Of a stretch of 64,000 nt of DNA, positions 12,901 through 21,900 are shown piece after piece (positions within the stretch are counted from its first letter, which is position 1; each line of letters opens with the position of its first letter). The stretch is from Imbricaverruca yamaguchii. Its lineage: Eukaryota; Arthropoda; Thecostraca; Neoverrucidae. The notes under the pieces are model-generated. The model had not been told where the DNA came from and made no database searches. It was given only the letters and a program-made list of their open reading frames with translations. A program made the position numbers and the translations under genes. The stretch covers positions 124,001 through 188,000 of the forward strand of contig JAOTOL010001343.1 in NCBI GenBank assembly GCA_034440575.1. Direction: 5' to 3'.

Positions 12901-15730
12901 GCTGTGTACGGCAGACATGCTGGCTATTGACGGCTGTTTGTGAAGGACTGGTCAGCTATTGACTGCTGTGTGTGACCTGAACGCTGGCCATTGACGGTGT
13001 TTGTGAAGGACTGGCCAGCTATTGACTGCCGTGTGTGACCTGCACGCTGGCTATTGCGGCTGTTTGTGAAGGACTGGCCAGCTATTGACTGCTTATGACC
13101 TACACGCTGGCTATTGAGGCTGTTTGTGAAGGACTGGCCAGCTATTGACTACTGTGTATGACCTGACGCTGGCTATTGAGGCTGTTTGTGAAGGACTAGC
13201 TATTGACTGCTGTGTGTGACCTACACGCTGGCAGTTGACGGCCGTTCGTGACCGGCCGTCCCGCTGACCGGTCGGCCGGCGCTGACGACGTCTGACGTGT
13301 GGCGGCTGTGTTGGGCAGACGCAGGCGCAGGGTACCATCACGTTCAAGCTGATCCCGGCCGACACGCGCCACGCGTCGCGCGAGTCCAAGGTGCGCATGC
13401 GCGCGCTCTTCGACTACGACTCGTCGGAGGACAAGCACATCCCGTGCCGCGAGGCGGGCCTGGACTTCGCGCGCGGCGACATCCTGCACATCGTCAGTCA
13501 GGACGACATCTACTGGTGGGTGACGGCGTCGCCGCTGACGTCGTGACGTCATTATGACGTGACCACTGGCCTGTCGTCTCGGACTTGTTGGAGGAAGGGT
13601 ATGTATTCGGCTGTATGCACGTATTTTGTATGACACTGGCGTGGAATGGCATGCGGCTCAACGAGCGTGAACTGGATTGGCCCCATGCGAGGAAACAGAA
13701 CGCAAGACGAATCGCACATCGGCCGTAAAAAGAGCAGTATCTGACAATGTGGTAACTTTGGGATAAATGCACCGAAAATGTAGACTGTATTGCTGTTCAG
13801 TGAATCAAGCCGAATTGTTTCCAATGCTATGTGCCGACCCAACTGTTTTGCCTTATCTTCAGTAATTGATGTTATGGATGCGATTTTGTGCATGCCTTCA
13901 TTCTGTGCTTCACTAACTTCTCCAACCTCACATCTCGGGTTCTTTAAAGAATATATTCATTTGATGTGTTCGTCGTCCTTTTGTTTTGCTGCACACCACA
14001 TAGTAGTGTAGCATCCTTTCCGGTGTAGTGCAGTGGTCGTGAGGAAGTGTAGTATCCCGTCTGGTATAGTGCAGTGGTCGTGAGGAAGTGTAGCATTCTG
14101 TCTGATGTAGTGCAGTAGTGAGGAAGTGTATTGTTCCGTCCGGTGTAGTGTAATGGTCGTGAGGTAGTTATTGTTCATTGGTGTAGTGTGTGTCGTATTA
14201 GTGTGTGAGGTGTATTGTTCCGTCTGGTGTAGTGTAGTGGTCGTGAGGTAGTGTATGTTCCGTCTGGTGTAGTGCAGTGGTCGTGAGGAAGTGTAGTGTC
14301 CCGTCTGGTATAGTGCAGTGGTCGTGAGGAAGTGTATTGTTCCGTCTGGTGTAGTGTAGTGGTCGTGAGGTAGTGTAGTGATCCGTGTGGTGTAGTGCAG
14401 TGGTCGTGAGTCAGTGTAGTGTCCCGTCCGGCGGGCGGCGGAGCCACACTACGCTGCGGTGACACCGTACTTGGTGATTGTCTCAACAGGTGACGATCAT
14501 GACTCGATATAAAAGCCATCTTAATAAAGGAGGTTATATCGAGCAGGACACGAAGTTTTCCTGTACTGCTGTTCTGCACGGTGGAATAGGCCGTTTGAAT
14601 GAAAACCAAAATTGATGGTATGAGAATATGTCGAAACCAAATCGCTAAACCTAACTAATGGGATGGCGTGCTTGACACTATTCCATTGCTCGCACTCGGT
14701 TACAATCCATAACTGTCACATTACTGACATTACCTGTCACATTACTGGCAGGTATGGATGGTGAATTCAACAGCGAAATGAGCTGATCTTTATTTGTTCC
14801 ATCTATTGTTGTGGTGTTTGAATAATACAAAACAAAGAAGCACAAACTGTGTTTCAGTTTAGCCCTGACAACTTGTGTGTTTTCACACGTGGTGGTAGGT
14901 CGGGTGGCCTCAATATCCCGTCAGTTGAGTACCTCTCGGTTGTCTCGCCAGGTGGCAGGCGCGTCGGGAGGGAGACTACACGATGCGCGCCGGTCTGATT
15001 CCCAGCCGGGCGCTGCAGGAGCGTCGGATCCTGGCGGAGCGCACACAGGCGGCCGAGGACAAGGGTACGCGACACGGTGGCCGCACATATGCTGTGACGT
15101 GGCACCTCTGACGACCTCACAGCAACCCAAACTGGAGTGCACCTCGCTGTCCGTGGAGTCAGGCCCCATGATGCGATGTATGTGCAATGTGCATGCATTC
15201 GGTAATCATGCGTAATGCATAGGTTGCTGATTCGAAGCTTGTCATGTGCGGTTGTTCTGGGGTCCGATACAAGTAGTATGTGCAGAAGTGATTCAAGATG
15301 TAGTAAGAGGTGATCCAAATCTTGACTACCTGTGAAAATCGAAGTAGTGTTTCGTGGTGCGCGTGTAGAAAGCTATTGCCACTCCCTTTCTGAAGCTATC
15401 ATGCTGTGCGAATAAGGAAACAAACAAGTTTTCCTCTCTGTGAGGCTCCCCTGTACTGTGGGACCAGCCTTCACTCGCCTTCCCCCGGCTCGACTATGGT
15501 CTCCTGAGTCAGTGTTGCCTGCGCCATTGCACTCTTTTCTCGTACGTAATTCGATCTGGCTTTGACCTCAGGAATCTCCTGCGTGGCTCGTTCTCCGGGC
15601 AGCCGTGGCAATAAGATTCGTAAGATCATGTACGATGCCGCCGAAAATGACGACTTCGACCGAGAGGAAGTGGCCACCTATGAGGAGGTGAGAGGGAGAG
15701 TGAGTGAGGGTGAGAGATAAAGATAGAGAT

Positions 15731-15782
<52 letters not shown>

Positions 15783-17572
15783 AGAGAAGAGAGAGAAGAG
15801 AAGAGAAGAGAAGAGAAGAGAAGAGAAGAGAGAGAGAGAGAGAGGAGAGAGAGGGAGAGAGAGAGGGAGAGGGAGAGGGAGAGGGGAGAGATAGAGATAG
15901 AGTTAGAGATAGAGATAGAGATAGAGATAGAGAGGTGGTAGGGGATGTAGAGAAGAGATAGAGATAGAGATAGAGATAGAGATAGAGATAGAGATAGAGT
16001 TAGAGATAGAGATAGAGTTAGAGATAGAGTTAGAGATAGAGTTAGAGATAGAGATAGAGTTAGAGATAGAGACAGAGACAGAGATAGAGATAGAAGAGAC
16101 AGAGATAGAGACAGAGACAGAGATAGAGACAGAGATAGATAAAGGAGACAGACAACCATAGATAAAGACAGGGGGATAAAAATAGAGAGGTGAGATACAA
16201 AGGAGCAGTATTCTTAGTTGAGAGAAGTCGCTTCTCATGGACCTTGCAATTTGTTGTACTTGGCAGAAAGTCGAACACTGGGTATTCCTGCAGACATCGA
16301 TCACCGAGTTCGTTCTGTGCTGCATGTGATGTCATCAGCCATCAATTGTTCGCGCGTTCAACTGTGTATGACGTCACCTGGTGGTCGAACTGCCGTCGTC
16401 AGCTGGCTGCTGATACCCCGCCTCACGCTGTGTCAACGGCGTCACCAGGTGGCCAAGCTGTACCCGCGGCCTGGCTGCTGCCGGCCGATCGTGCTGGTGG
16501 GGCCGCCGGGCGTGGGCCGCAACGAGCTCAAGCGCCGCCTGGTGGCCACCAACCCGGACAAGTACCGCTCCGTCATACCCTGTGAGTGTGGCGGCCGGCT
16601 GGTGCTCGACTCTAGTTGGGTCGGGAATCGACTCATGGATCAATCGTTTTTGGATGAGTCGCGAGTTGAATCGATTCTTTTCACCAAAATATATCTTGAG
16701 TCGTGAGTTAAATCACATCTTTCTAATAAAAATGAGTCGAATCATGAGTCAATCATTCAAATATTATGTGTGGGCAGTGCACAATTAATCATATGGCTCA
16801 TGAGTATGATACCACTGAGTCGGATCTGAATCGATTCAAGTTTCTGTCGGTCTGTTTTAGTCGCGAGTCGAATCAGCTCTCAAGATATGTGAGTCGATAA
16901 AAATATGAGTCCACAGGTCTTGAGCGCCGGCGAAAAGTGTGGGATTAGGAATAAAAAAAATGTTTTTGTAAAAATTGAGTCCAACACAAGTCTGGTGATG
17001 GCCGGTCGGTCGGTCGTGCGCCGTGACGGACTGTCACTCTACCTCGGCCTGTCGTGCCCCATTGGCTGACCGTGTTTCGTGACGGTCCAACGGTCGGCGT
17101 AGCTCGGCTGGCGTGTTGTCCTGACCGTGGTCGGATGTCCGCTCTCCAACAGTCGGCTGAGCTTCTTGTCGGCGTGTTGCGCGCAGGTGATCTACCGTAT
17201 CGTGTCAGCTGCTGTGGCGCCATTTGAATCGCGGCATGCTGGATGCTCTATCCCGCCCGGTTGCCGTCAGAGCCCGACTGGTGAATGTGCGGCGGCCAAC
17301 GTGTACACATGTACTGCCGTACGTTCTGTCGTGCCCCACCGATGGTCATGCTGTGTCCCACGCCGGCGAAGACCTGGACATTGTCGCGTCACAGCGGTTC
17401 GTCACGCGCTTATCGACATGGCGATGGTGAATGCGGCCTTCGTTTGACGGGCGGTTTGGACAACTATACACATGGCAACATGTGGAGATAAGCCATGAGG
17501 GCGATTTCAGTTTTATGGAAGCCTGTTGGGCGCTACATGACCAATGTAGTCAATGCGCCCTAAAGCCCTAAC

Positions 17573-17610
<38 letters not shown>

Positions 17611-18988
17611 GGAGGCCTGTCGGTTTAGCAGTCCATGGGTGGTATCTCCCCCTCCCCACCCCACCGCAATCAATCAAGCGCTGTCCGTGAGTCGGCCGGC
17701 GGCCGTCACGATGTGGTATGTGTGTGTGTGTGTGTGAGTGTGCTTAATCCGGCTGCCGCCTGTCGGCAGACACGTCGCGGCCGCAGCGGCCGGGCGAGAG
17801 TAACGGCGTCGACTACCACTTCGTGTCGCGCGCCGACATGGAGGACGGCCTGGCGCGCGGCCGCTTCGTCGAGTTCGGCGAGTACCGCGGCAACCTGTAC
17901 GGCACCGCCCAGGAGAGCATCTTGTCCATCATCAACAGCGGCCAGGTGTGCGTGCTCTGCCCGCACTACCAGGTGAGCGGCGCCGGCCACGGCACGGCAC
18001 GGCCACGTGGGCTCGTCTCGGACGCGTCGTGGCGCCTCTTGGACGGAGTCTGCGTGCGGCTCGTTTCGACGTGTGAATATTCCAGTGCTGGTCCGCTTAG
18101 ATCGGCTGAGCTTGGATTTAAATGGTCCGCTGTTTTGTGTGCATGTTTGCTCGTGACGACAGATTTCGTCGGTGTCGACATTGCTTAACACAGAAGATGT
18201 GATTTGTAGTCTGTTTTTTAACATCGAAGCAATTTGCAGGACTCTTGACGCGTCACGTGAAATGCTCACTGCGATGGCACTGCGTGACTCGGGCTGTGCT
18301 GGGCAGGCTATCAAGATGGTGCGCACCAGCGAGATGAGGCCGTATGTGGTGATGGTGAAGCCGCCGCTGTACGACCAACTCAAGGAGACCAGGGCCTCCA
18401 GCTTTGCACGCTCCACCTTCGACCAGACCAGCACCAGAGCGTTCACGGTAGGTCGTTGGACCGGTAGATGCCTGAAAGACTGGACGGAACATCCACGGAG
18501 GGTGCGGTACAAGATTGTCTTAGGAGGAATTGCAACTTCGAACCGAAGACATGCGTGCGTTTCTGTGTTGTTTATTCTGATTCTGTATCATGTATCTGCT
18601 TTATGATCCTGTATCATGTATCTGTATTTGTTTATTCATTGCTGCTATGCAGTGAGGAACACTGATTCCACGATCCATCTCGCTGCATGACCACTGCAGA
18701 CGATGCGCCCCTAACCCTCCCCAACGATCCATCTCTGCAGTATTTCCTTTTATATCTGTTATCGCCGCTCGGAACGGCCGGCCGATCGCTGACTCGGCCA
18801 CCCGCCGGCAGGACGACGAACTGCGGGACATGCTGCACTCGGCCGCGCGCCTCCAGTTCCACTACGGCCACCTGTTCGACGAGACCATCGTCAACGACGA
18901 CCTGTCGACGGCCGTGGCGCAGCTGCTGCGCACGGCGCGGCGCGTCGAGACCGAGCCCATCTGGGTGCCGGCCAGCTGGGTGCAATAG
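860..18988 (+). CDS. sdt: Stardust/PALS1 (MPP5)-type MAGUK scaffold, 12 visible exons
   Basis: This is a cytoplasmic scaffold of the Crumbs polarity complex: L27 domains bind Patj/Lin7, the PDZ-SH3-GK module binds the Crumbs tail, and the GK fold is catalytically dead. CDS join: 860-920, 2775-2893, 6660-6824, 8420-8554, 12334-12501, 13319-13515, 14952-15064, 15572-15687, 16449-16581, 17770-17972, 18307-18447, 18812-18988. All junctions are GT-AG and phases agree, giving 1728 nt (575 aa plus TAG). Rough residues: L27N 21-65, L27C 77-130, PDZ 147-230 (EPLGATI loop), SH3 241-305, HOOK 305-358, GK 370-565, then [10 protein letters not shown]. Human PALS1 is about 675 aa, so the first 100 or so residues (Par6-binding region) are probably encoded upstream of the window; the ATG at 860 is not assured as the start. 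Introns are full of minisatellites. PALS1 is preferred over other MPP proteins because of the PLGAT PDZ loop, the GHLFD segment and the C-terminal tail. Confidence 0.93.
2085..2770 (+). repeat. Minisatellite, about 36-bp units, abutting the L27N exon acceptor
   Basis: Imperfect tandem units alternate between forms such as 'ttgatggtgtgctgaccaa' and 'cattgacagtgtagtgaccc', giving a basic period near 36 bp and a higher-order period of about two units. The last unit runs straight into the 3' splice site at 2774. Open frames across it on the minus strand come from the repeat and are not genes. Confidence 0.85.
2775..2893 (+). CDS. sdt: sdt exon b: L27N domain
   Basis: Forty codons ([12 protein letters not shown]...SLVQ) between acceptor cccggcag and donor CAG|GTCAGT. 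It encodes the helical N-terminal L27 domain, which in this family heterodimerises with the Patj L27. Incoming phase is 1 and outgoing phase is 0, agreeing with both neighbours. Confidence 0.88.
3440..6640 (+). repeat. 3.2-kb minisatellite, 31/36-bp units, in the sdt L27 intron
   Basis: Roughly 85-95 units built from ttacggtgacgtgg + tgcggtgtccctacac + tacacag, in a long form of about 36 bp and a short form (tggtgccactacacag) of about 31 bp. Long and short forms are interspersed, with a few interrupted units (for example near 4275, 4930, 5020 and 6240). The array ends within about 30 bp of the L27C exon acceptor at 6659. Confidence 0.97.
6660..6824 (+). CDS. sdt: sdt exon c: end of L27N and start of L27C
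   Basis: Fifty-five codons (AHNTITSS...LLQAPHML) between acceptor ctgccaccag and donor CTG|GTGAGT, phase 0 on both sides. The AENIAFEV and [10 protein letters not shown] segments match the first helices of the second L27 domain of PALS1. The upstream intron end is the last, diverged copy of the 36-bp minisatellite. Confidence 0.93.
6825..8419 (+). other. sdt intron between the L27C exons
   Basis: Mostly AT-rich single-copy-looking sequence. It carries a diverged interspersed repeat at about 8028-8230 that recurs in inverted orientation at 24250-24515, including a C-homopolymer near 8135. No further exon was seen. Confidence 0.6.
8028..8230 (+). repeat. Interspersed repeat, copy 1 (inverted copy at 24250-24515)
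   Basis: The stretch aaggtgtagctttgtatgct, then cttgggaggacac, a polyC run and a 'ccacc.gttgccttca' block all recur in the same order on the minus strand at 24250-24515, with substantial divergence. No coding potential or tRNA-like head was seen; the family is unknown to me. Confidence 0.6.
8420..8554 (+). CDS. sdt: sdt exon d: end of L27C, acidic linker, first PDZ strand
   Basis: Forty-five codons from acceptor tcgctgcag to donor CTG|GTATGT, phase 0/0. [11 protein letters not shown] completes L27C. An acidic linker (ADADDEEEE) follows, then TVKIVQLVK, the first PDZ strand, ending at EPL. The exon boundary falls inside the ligand-binding PLGATI loop. Confidence 0.94.
9045..9755 (+). repeat. 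63-bp minisatellite in the sdt PDZ intron
   Basis: About ten units of ccgtcccgtcctatccagt + ccgtaacagactcgcc + tctgaccttagaccgtcc + cggcctctcg. The block is interrupted near 9470-9510 by non-repeat sequence. Because 63 is divisible by three, open frames persist on both strands (9122-9469 +, 9466-9837 -); they are artefacts of period and base composition. Confidence 0.93.
9950..10235 (+). repeat. Four-copy GC-rich tandem repeat, 72-81-bp units
   Basis: Units begin with gtcaggtcaccac at 9951, 10029 and 10110, with a diverged unit at 10182. Each carries a (ccg)n stretch and a gtctccgcccgtctctg segment. It lies inside the sdt intron just after the 63-bp array. Proline/arginine-rich open frames across it are not supported as genes. 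Confidence 0.85.
10743..10751 (+). promoter_or_regulatory. Possible TATA box (intragenic sdt promoter)
   Basis: TATATAAAA lies in a CpG-rich part of the sdt intron, about 470 bp upstream of the predicted microexon. Drosophila sdt is known to use several promoters, so an internal start is plausible. I see no assured first exon, so this is a motif only. Confidence 0.25.
11216..11245 (+). CDS. sdt: Candidate 30-nt sdt microexon in the PDZ loop
   Basis: A strong acceptor (ttttccccgctgctcag) and a consensus donor (GTG|GTAAGT) frame ten codons, [10 protein letters not shown], phase 0/0, between exon d (ends EPL) and exon e (starts GATI). Inclusion would insert ten residues into the PDZ carboxylate-binding loop, and SEPIV partly echoes the normal NEPL. 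It is not counted in the 575-aa model. Support is splice-site quality and phase only. Confidence 0.5.
11879..11917 (+). repeat. Imperfect (CA)n tract
   Basis: Two short ac-repeat blocks (cacacacac) are separated by gctggtg, within the sdt intron. Confidence 0.7.
12222..12320 (-). repeat. Two tandem fragments of the GCGCATCGAC short repeat
   Basis: Two successive blocks (gacctatgcagtcgatgcac and gacctacgcggtcgatgcg, each followed by taaactacaacgctc) match the minus orientation of the approximately 50-bp interspersed module described at 47329. They lie immediately upstream of the PDZ exon acceptor. Confidence 0.55.
12334..12501 (+). CDS. sdt: sdt exon e: PDZ core
   Basis: Fifty-six codons starting GATIKADEQ, between acceptor gcgacgccag and donor CTG|GTGGGT, phase 0/0. 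It contains [17 protein letters not shown] and [11 protein letters not shown], the classic class II-like PDZ core of PALS1. The final 39 nt and the donor are repeated directly downstream (12511-12558), providing a second in-phase donor at 12550. Confidence 0.95.
12463..12558 (+). repeat. 48-bp tandem duplication of PDZ exon end plus 5' splice site
   Basis: Copy 1 is 12463-12510 and copy 2 is 12511-12558, both ending ctgcgcatactggtgggtgac. The duplication spans the exon-intron boundary, so there are two identical donors exactly 48 nt (16 codons) apart. Confidence 0.95.
12600..13245 (+). repeat. Minisatellite of about 60-65 bp upstream of the SH3 exon
   Basis: About ten imperfect units containing ggctgtttgtgaaggactgg, ccagctattgactgctg and tgtgtgacctacacgctgg. 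It is more diverged at its 5' end and more homogeneous from 12900 to 13240, and ends about 70 bp before the SH3 exon acceptor. Confidence 0.9.
13319..13515 (+). CDS. sdt: sdt exon f: end of PDZ and SH3 domain
   Basis: Begins [13 protein letters not shown] after acceptor ttgggcag and includes the SH3 core ([26 protein letters not shown]) up to DIYW. The donor is TACTG|GTGGGT at 13516, chosen because phase 2 then joins GTGGCAG of the next exon to rebuild WWQAR. The other GT four nt downstream would break the frame. Confidence 0.94.
13995..14445 (+). repeat. Minisatellite of about 41 bp in the sdt SH3 intron
   Basis: About ten units of tggtgtagtgcagtggtcg + tgaggaagtgtagtgtcccg + tc, with interruptions near 14165-14215. 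Minus-strand open frames rich in Thr, His and Leu come from the repeat. Confidence 0.9.
14952..15064 (+). CDS. sdt: sdt exon g: SH3 end and start of HOOK
   Basis: Continues [11 protein letters not shown] and then [13 protein letters not shown], the typical end of a MAGUK SH3, followed by [12 protein letters not shown]. The acceptor is tctcgccag and the donor AAGG|GTACGC. Incoming phase is 2 and outgoing phase is 1. Confidence 0.93.
15572..15687 (+). CDS. sdt: sdt exon h: HOOK region
   Basis: The acceptor tttgacctcag was chosen over the closer ccgggcag because only it keeps phase 1. It encodes [22 protein letters not shown], with the break [10 protein letters not shown] and VATYEE after it; the last parts match the conserved PALS1 HOOK (DDYDNEE, TYEE in human). 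The donor GAG|GTGAGA opens into a purine microsatellite. Confidence 0.9.
15690..16160 (+). repeat. Purine-only (GA)n/(GATAGA)n microsatellite
   Basis: Nearly uninterrupted purine strand with some T: (ga)n to 15775, (gagaa)n to 15830, then gagata units to 16150. It begins directly at the donor of exon h. The Ser/Leu-rich minus-strand frame here is a repeat artefact. Confidence 0.97.
16449..16581 (+). CDS. sdt: sdt exon i: start of GK domain
   Basis: [11 protein letters not shown], then [19 protein letters not shown], the guanylate-kinase P-loop region with Arg in place of the catalytic Lys, as expected for an inactive MAGUK GK. The acceptor is ggcgtcaccag and the donor CCCT|GTGAGT, phase 0 in and 1 out. 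Confidence 0.94.
17528..17570 (-). repeat. Short interspersed module (GCGCATCGAC family)
   Basis: In minus orientation it reads tagggctttagggcgcat then tgactacattggtcatgtag and cgccca, matching copies at 34339-34392, 36844-36898, 47329-47388, 51467-51505 and 61267-61306. Confidence 0.75.
17571..17611 (+). repeat. (AACT)n microsatellite
   Basis: About ten perfect aact units follow a minus-orientation copy of the short GCGCATCGAC repeat (17528-17570). The simple repeat looks like that element's tail. Confidence 0.9.
17716..17742 (+). repeat. (TG)n tract before sdt exon j
   Basis: About ten tg units lie 30-50 bp upstream of the exon j acceptor and probably serve as part of its 3' splice-site context. 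Confidence 0.8.
17770..17972 (+). CDS. sdt: sdt exon j: GK core
   Basis: Rebuilds [19 protein letters not shown], then [27 protein letters not shown] and [20 protein letters not shown], the FVEFGEY region and NLYGT are hallmarks of the MAGUK GK fold. Acceptor gtcggcag, donor CAG|GTGAGC, phase 1 in and 0 out. Confidence 0.96.
18307..18447 (+). CDS. sdt: sdt exon k: GK continuation
   Basis: [20 protein letters not shown] then [20 protein letters not shown], corresponding to the 'LKTLRNSDLKPYIIFIAPP' part of the human protein. Acceptor gctgggcag, donor ACG|GTAGGT, phase 0/0. Confidence 0.94.
18686..18722 (-). repeat. Fragment of the short GCGCATCGAC-type repeat
   Basis: ctgcatgaccactgcagac and gatgcgcccctaaccc match the minus orientation of the family. 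It lies in the last sdt intron. Confidence 0.45.
18812..18988 (+). CDS. sdt: sdt terminal coding exon: GK end
   Basis: [39 protein letters not shown] and [12 protein letters not shown], then TAG. The family-wide GHxFD, IVNxDL and TEPxWVP motifs are all present. The acceptor is ccgccggcag, phase 0. A 339-aa open frame on the opposite strand is a GC-composition shadow. Confidence 0.96.
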   Translation, partial: DDELRDMLHSAARLQFHYGHLFDETIVNDDLSTAVAQLLRTARRVETEPIWVPASWVQ

Positions 18989-21900
18989 TGTCGACGGCCG
19001 GGCCCAGCTGGGTGCAGCGGTGTCGGCCGGCCGGCCGCCGGCGCTACGTCCGAGGCCGGGCGACCGCGACGTGGCGGCGGCCGCGGCGGCTGGCCGACGT
19101 GCCGTGACGTGGCCGCACGCGCGCCAGTCGCACGTCGTATCGTTCACTGCCAGATTCGGGCGGCGCGTGCGGCGCGGCCCGCCCCGGTCTTCTTCCCGTC
19201 TTCGTTTGTCTTCGGTGGCCGTCAGGCCGGGCGGCGGCGAGCGCAGGCGTCGCACCGCCGCCGCGCCGCGCTCCATCGCGGCCTTCGTCTGACTGGAGTG
19301 CCAGGTTGGTGGGTGGTTGTGCAGCCCAGATGGCAGCCCACTCGGCCTGGGCGCTCTTCTGTCCCCTGTCGGTGCAGCCGGGAGGCGGGTTGCGGCGCTT
19401 GTCTGGGTTTTGTGGAGTTTCTGTGAGCTCACTGAAATGTCCTCGCCGTCATTGCTTGACACCTTCCCCGAGCCGCCTTGACAGCTCAGTTTGTTGGAGT
19501 GGCGACCGGTATTGGCATCCTTTATTCTGGCCAGGCAGGTTCGAGTCGTTTCACGCGCTCGCATAGCTGCGGCTGGAAGAGTCGTTGGCGCGTGATGCGA
19601 TGAGGTCATGAATGTAATAAGGTATAAATATAAATATATATATATATACAACGAAATAAGGTCAAAATTCGGCAGTTTAACTCGAAATTATCGGGTGGGT
19701 GGTGAGGCCAGGGTTTGGGCAACAGGCTGTGCTTAGCATAAAACTCTGGTCCATGTGGTCATCTCAGAAAATGCTCTGACTGAACTAATGTTTTAACATG
19801 CATTTTGAACTACGCTAGTCTCAAAAAGTCAGTTCAGGTTCCTGTGGAAATATGGAATCGTCTTTCTCGGGGCATTTTTCAGCAGAACTATCGGACGCAT
19901 GTGGAAAAGTAAGCCTTAGTCGTTGTTCAATACAATATGTATAATTCAGTTTTCTACCAGTGATTATTGCCATGGTGGGTAATGTAGGTCACACTGCATC
20001 ATGATTATATTTGATTATGACTGCGAACAATTGTGATGATTTGTAATGGACTCCTGTTTGGTCCTCACGCAATTGATTCTTGGAGAAAACGAGTCGGACG
20101 CATTGGACATCGTTGTATGGCTTAAAATATTGTGACACTAGGTCATGTTCACACCAGCGTGTCCCCAAAAAGGTTCTGCTGTAATCCCGTTATTTGTATG
20201 TTTTGCTCTTTCATTTGGTGGATGCTTTACCACATACTTCACCAAAGCTTCGAAGTACCGATAATCATACCTCTGCACCGGCCAGGATATCGGAGTACCG
20301 TATGCCGCCGCCGCCGATACCCAGGCGGCAGTGCCCCCGCTGCCGTTGTGTTCAGCCGCCACCGACAGCTGTCTACCGGCAGCTGTCGGCAGCTGTACAC
20401 CGGCAGCTGTCTGCCGGCAGTGGCGTCTGTGGCGACCCTGCGGCGCCTGTCTGTCCCAGGGTCACTGACCGGTGTCAGGTGGCCGGGGGACGCCGACAGC
20501 GGCAGGCGGCCAGCCGGCCGGGCCTGCCGCTGGCCGCCCGGGACGCTCACCGTACGTCTCGCGATGCACGGGCGGCCGAACGGGCGGTTCGCTCTCAGAA
20601 CCGGCTCTTTCACTCATCCGATTCTGTCGATCTTGTCTCTCGTCTGATGCGTTTGCGGTGAGCCGACGCCGAGGTGTCGACAGTCGACGGCGGTGGGCCG
20701 CGCGCCCTGAAGCCGAAGCCGGTACCCCCAGTCGGTGGTGTGACAGTGCTTGTCGAGAAGTCTCATTTGGGGCGGCGAAGTTGAGAGGGGTGTCACCGCT
20801 GTCGGTGGCGACGCGTGGATGGCGTGCTGCCGTCGGCGGCGTTGTGTGCTCCTCGCAAGGCGTCTGGCCGTGACTTCCAGTCTGACAGTGAACGTCGAAG
20901 TGTATATTCCCGGTTACTGTTGTGCTGAGGTGGTCGTGTCGTGAGTTCTGGGATAGAATGTTCTCGACTGGATTGGAGGTCGAGTTGAACTTGAATTGCT
21001 TTCTTCCCAGAGTTATTGGTAGGGAGGGAGGTTGTGGAATCTCCACCCGTAGTGAATGCCGAGATGATGTGGTGCATGCTTCTTTCAGAATAGAAATGTA
21101 GAATGTCTCGTCTCAAATCCCGTAATCTCAAATATTGTCGCGTAGTTGTATTTCAACTTGTAACTATTGCATATAGAGAGCGTGTTGTCACCCTATGACA
21201 AGTCGACCAAATATCCAGAAACGAAAGTTGTGACATTGACTCTCCGTTCGTGTGGCTGGCACACGAGCGGAGGTGCGAGACCGCATGCGGCGTCAGGCGC
21301 CTGGTTCTCGTCGTCATGTCAGCTAGTCATCTCCAAAGACGCGCCGGTCGGGTTCTGCGATCAAACTGAAGTGGCCTGGTGGTGTTTGAGTGATGTTTGC
21401 GCCGGTGCTGAGTGGCCGGCAGGCCGGTGGTCTGACTCCGGAAAGGTGCAGCTAACGCGTGAGGCCGGGTCACGGTTGGATCGGAGGCGCTCGCGCGGCC
21501 GGGTAGCGGGTTGGGAGCGCTACGGGGCCGCTAGCAGGCGTCGCAGAGACGCTCCGAAAGCTTCGCTGATGTGTCGCCGGTTGTGGCTGGGGCTGTTCCG
21601 GCGGGGCGAATCCAGTGGAAGCGTGTCGTAGACTACGGATTAGATGTCGGTCTCCGCGCATTTTTGTCCGGCTCCATGAACATTCAGTCAGTATCGTGGC
21701 CCCTCTGCACTGTTTGGTTTATAGGGTTGCTCGAGACGTGGAGCGGTTGGGTGAGTTAGTTACAATACGAAGTGTGCATGGCGAGGGTACTCTGCCGTGT
21801 CCACCCTGATATGCCTTGTAGTTATCGTAGTTCATACACCCGAATTAGCGTGCCGAGAGCGGACTTAAACCCGTTCCCGTCTCTAGCTGACTTGGGAGCC

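Noticed and set aside
13520..13521. Alternative donor four nt downstream at the end of the SH3 exon
   Set aside because: It would leave phase 0 and break the WWQAR reading with the next exon; the donor at 13516 restores it.
15626..16159. 177-aa Leu/Ser-rich open frame on the minus strand
   Set aside because: Translation of a (GA)n/(GATAGA)n microsatellite; no start context or family.
18632..19651. 339-aa open frame opposite the last sdt exon
   Set aside because: GC-rich antisense shadow of a firmly identified coding exon; low-complexity Arg/Pro/Ala composition.
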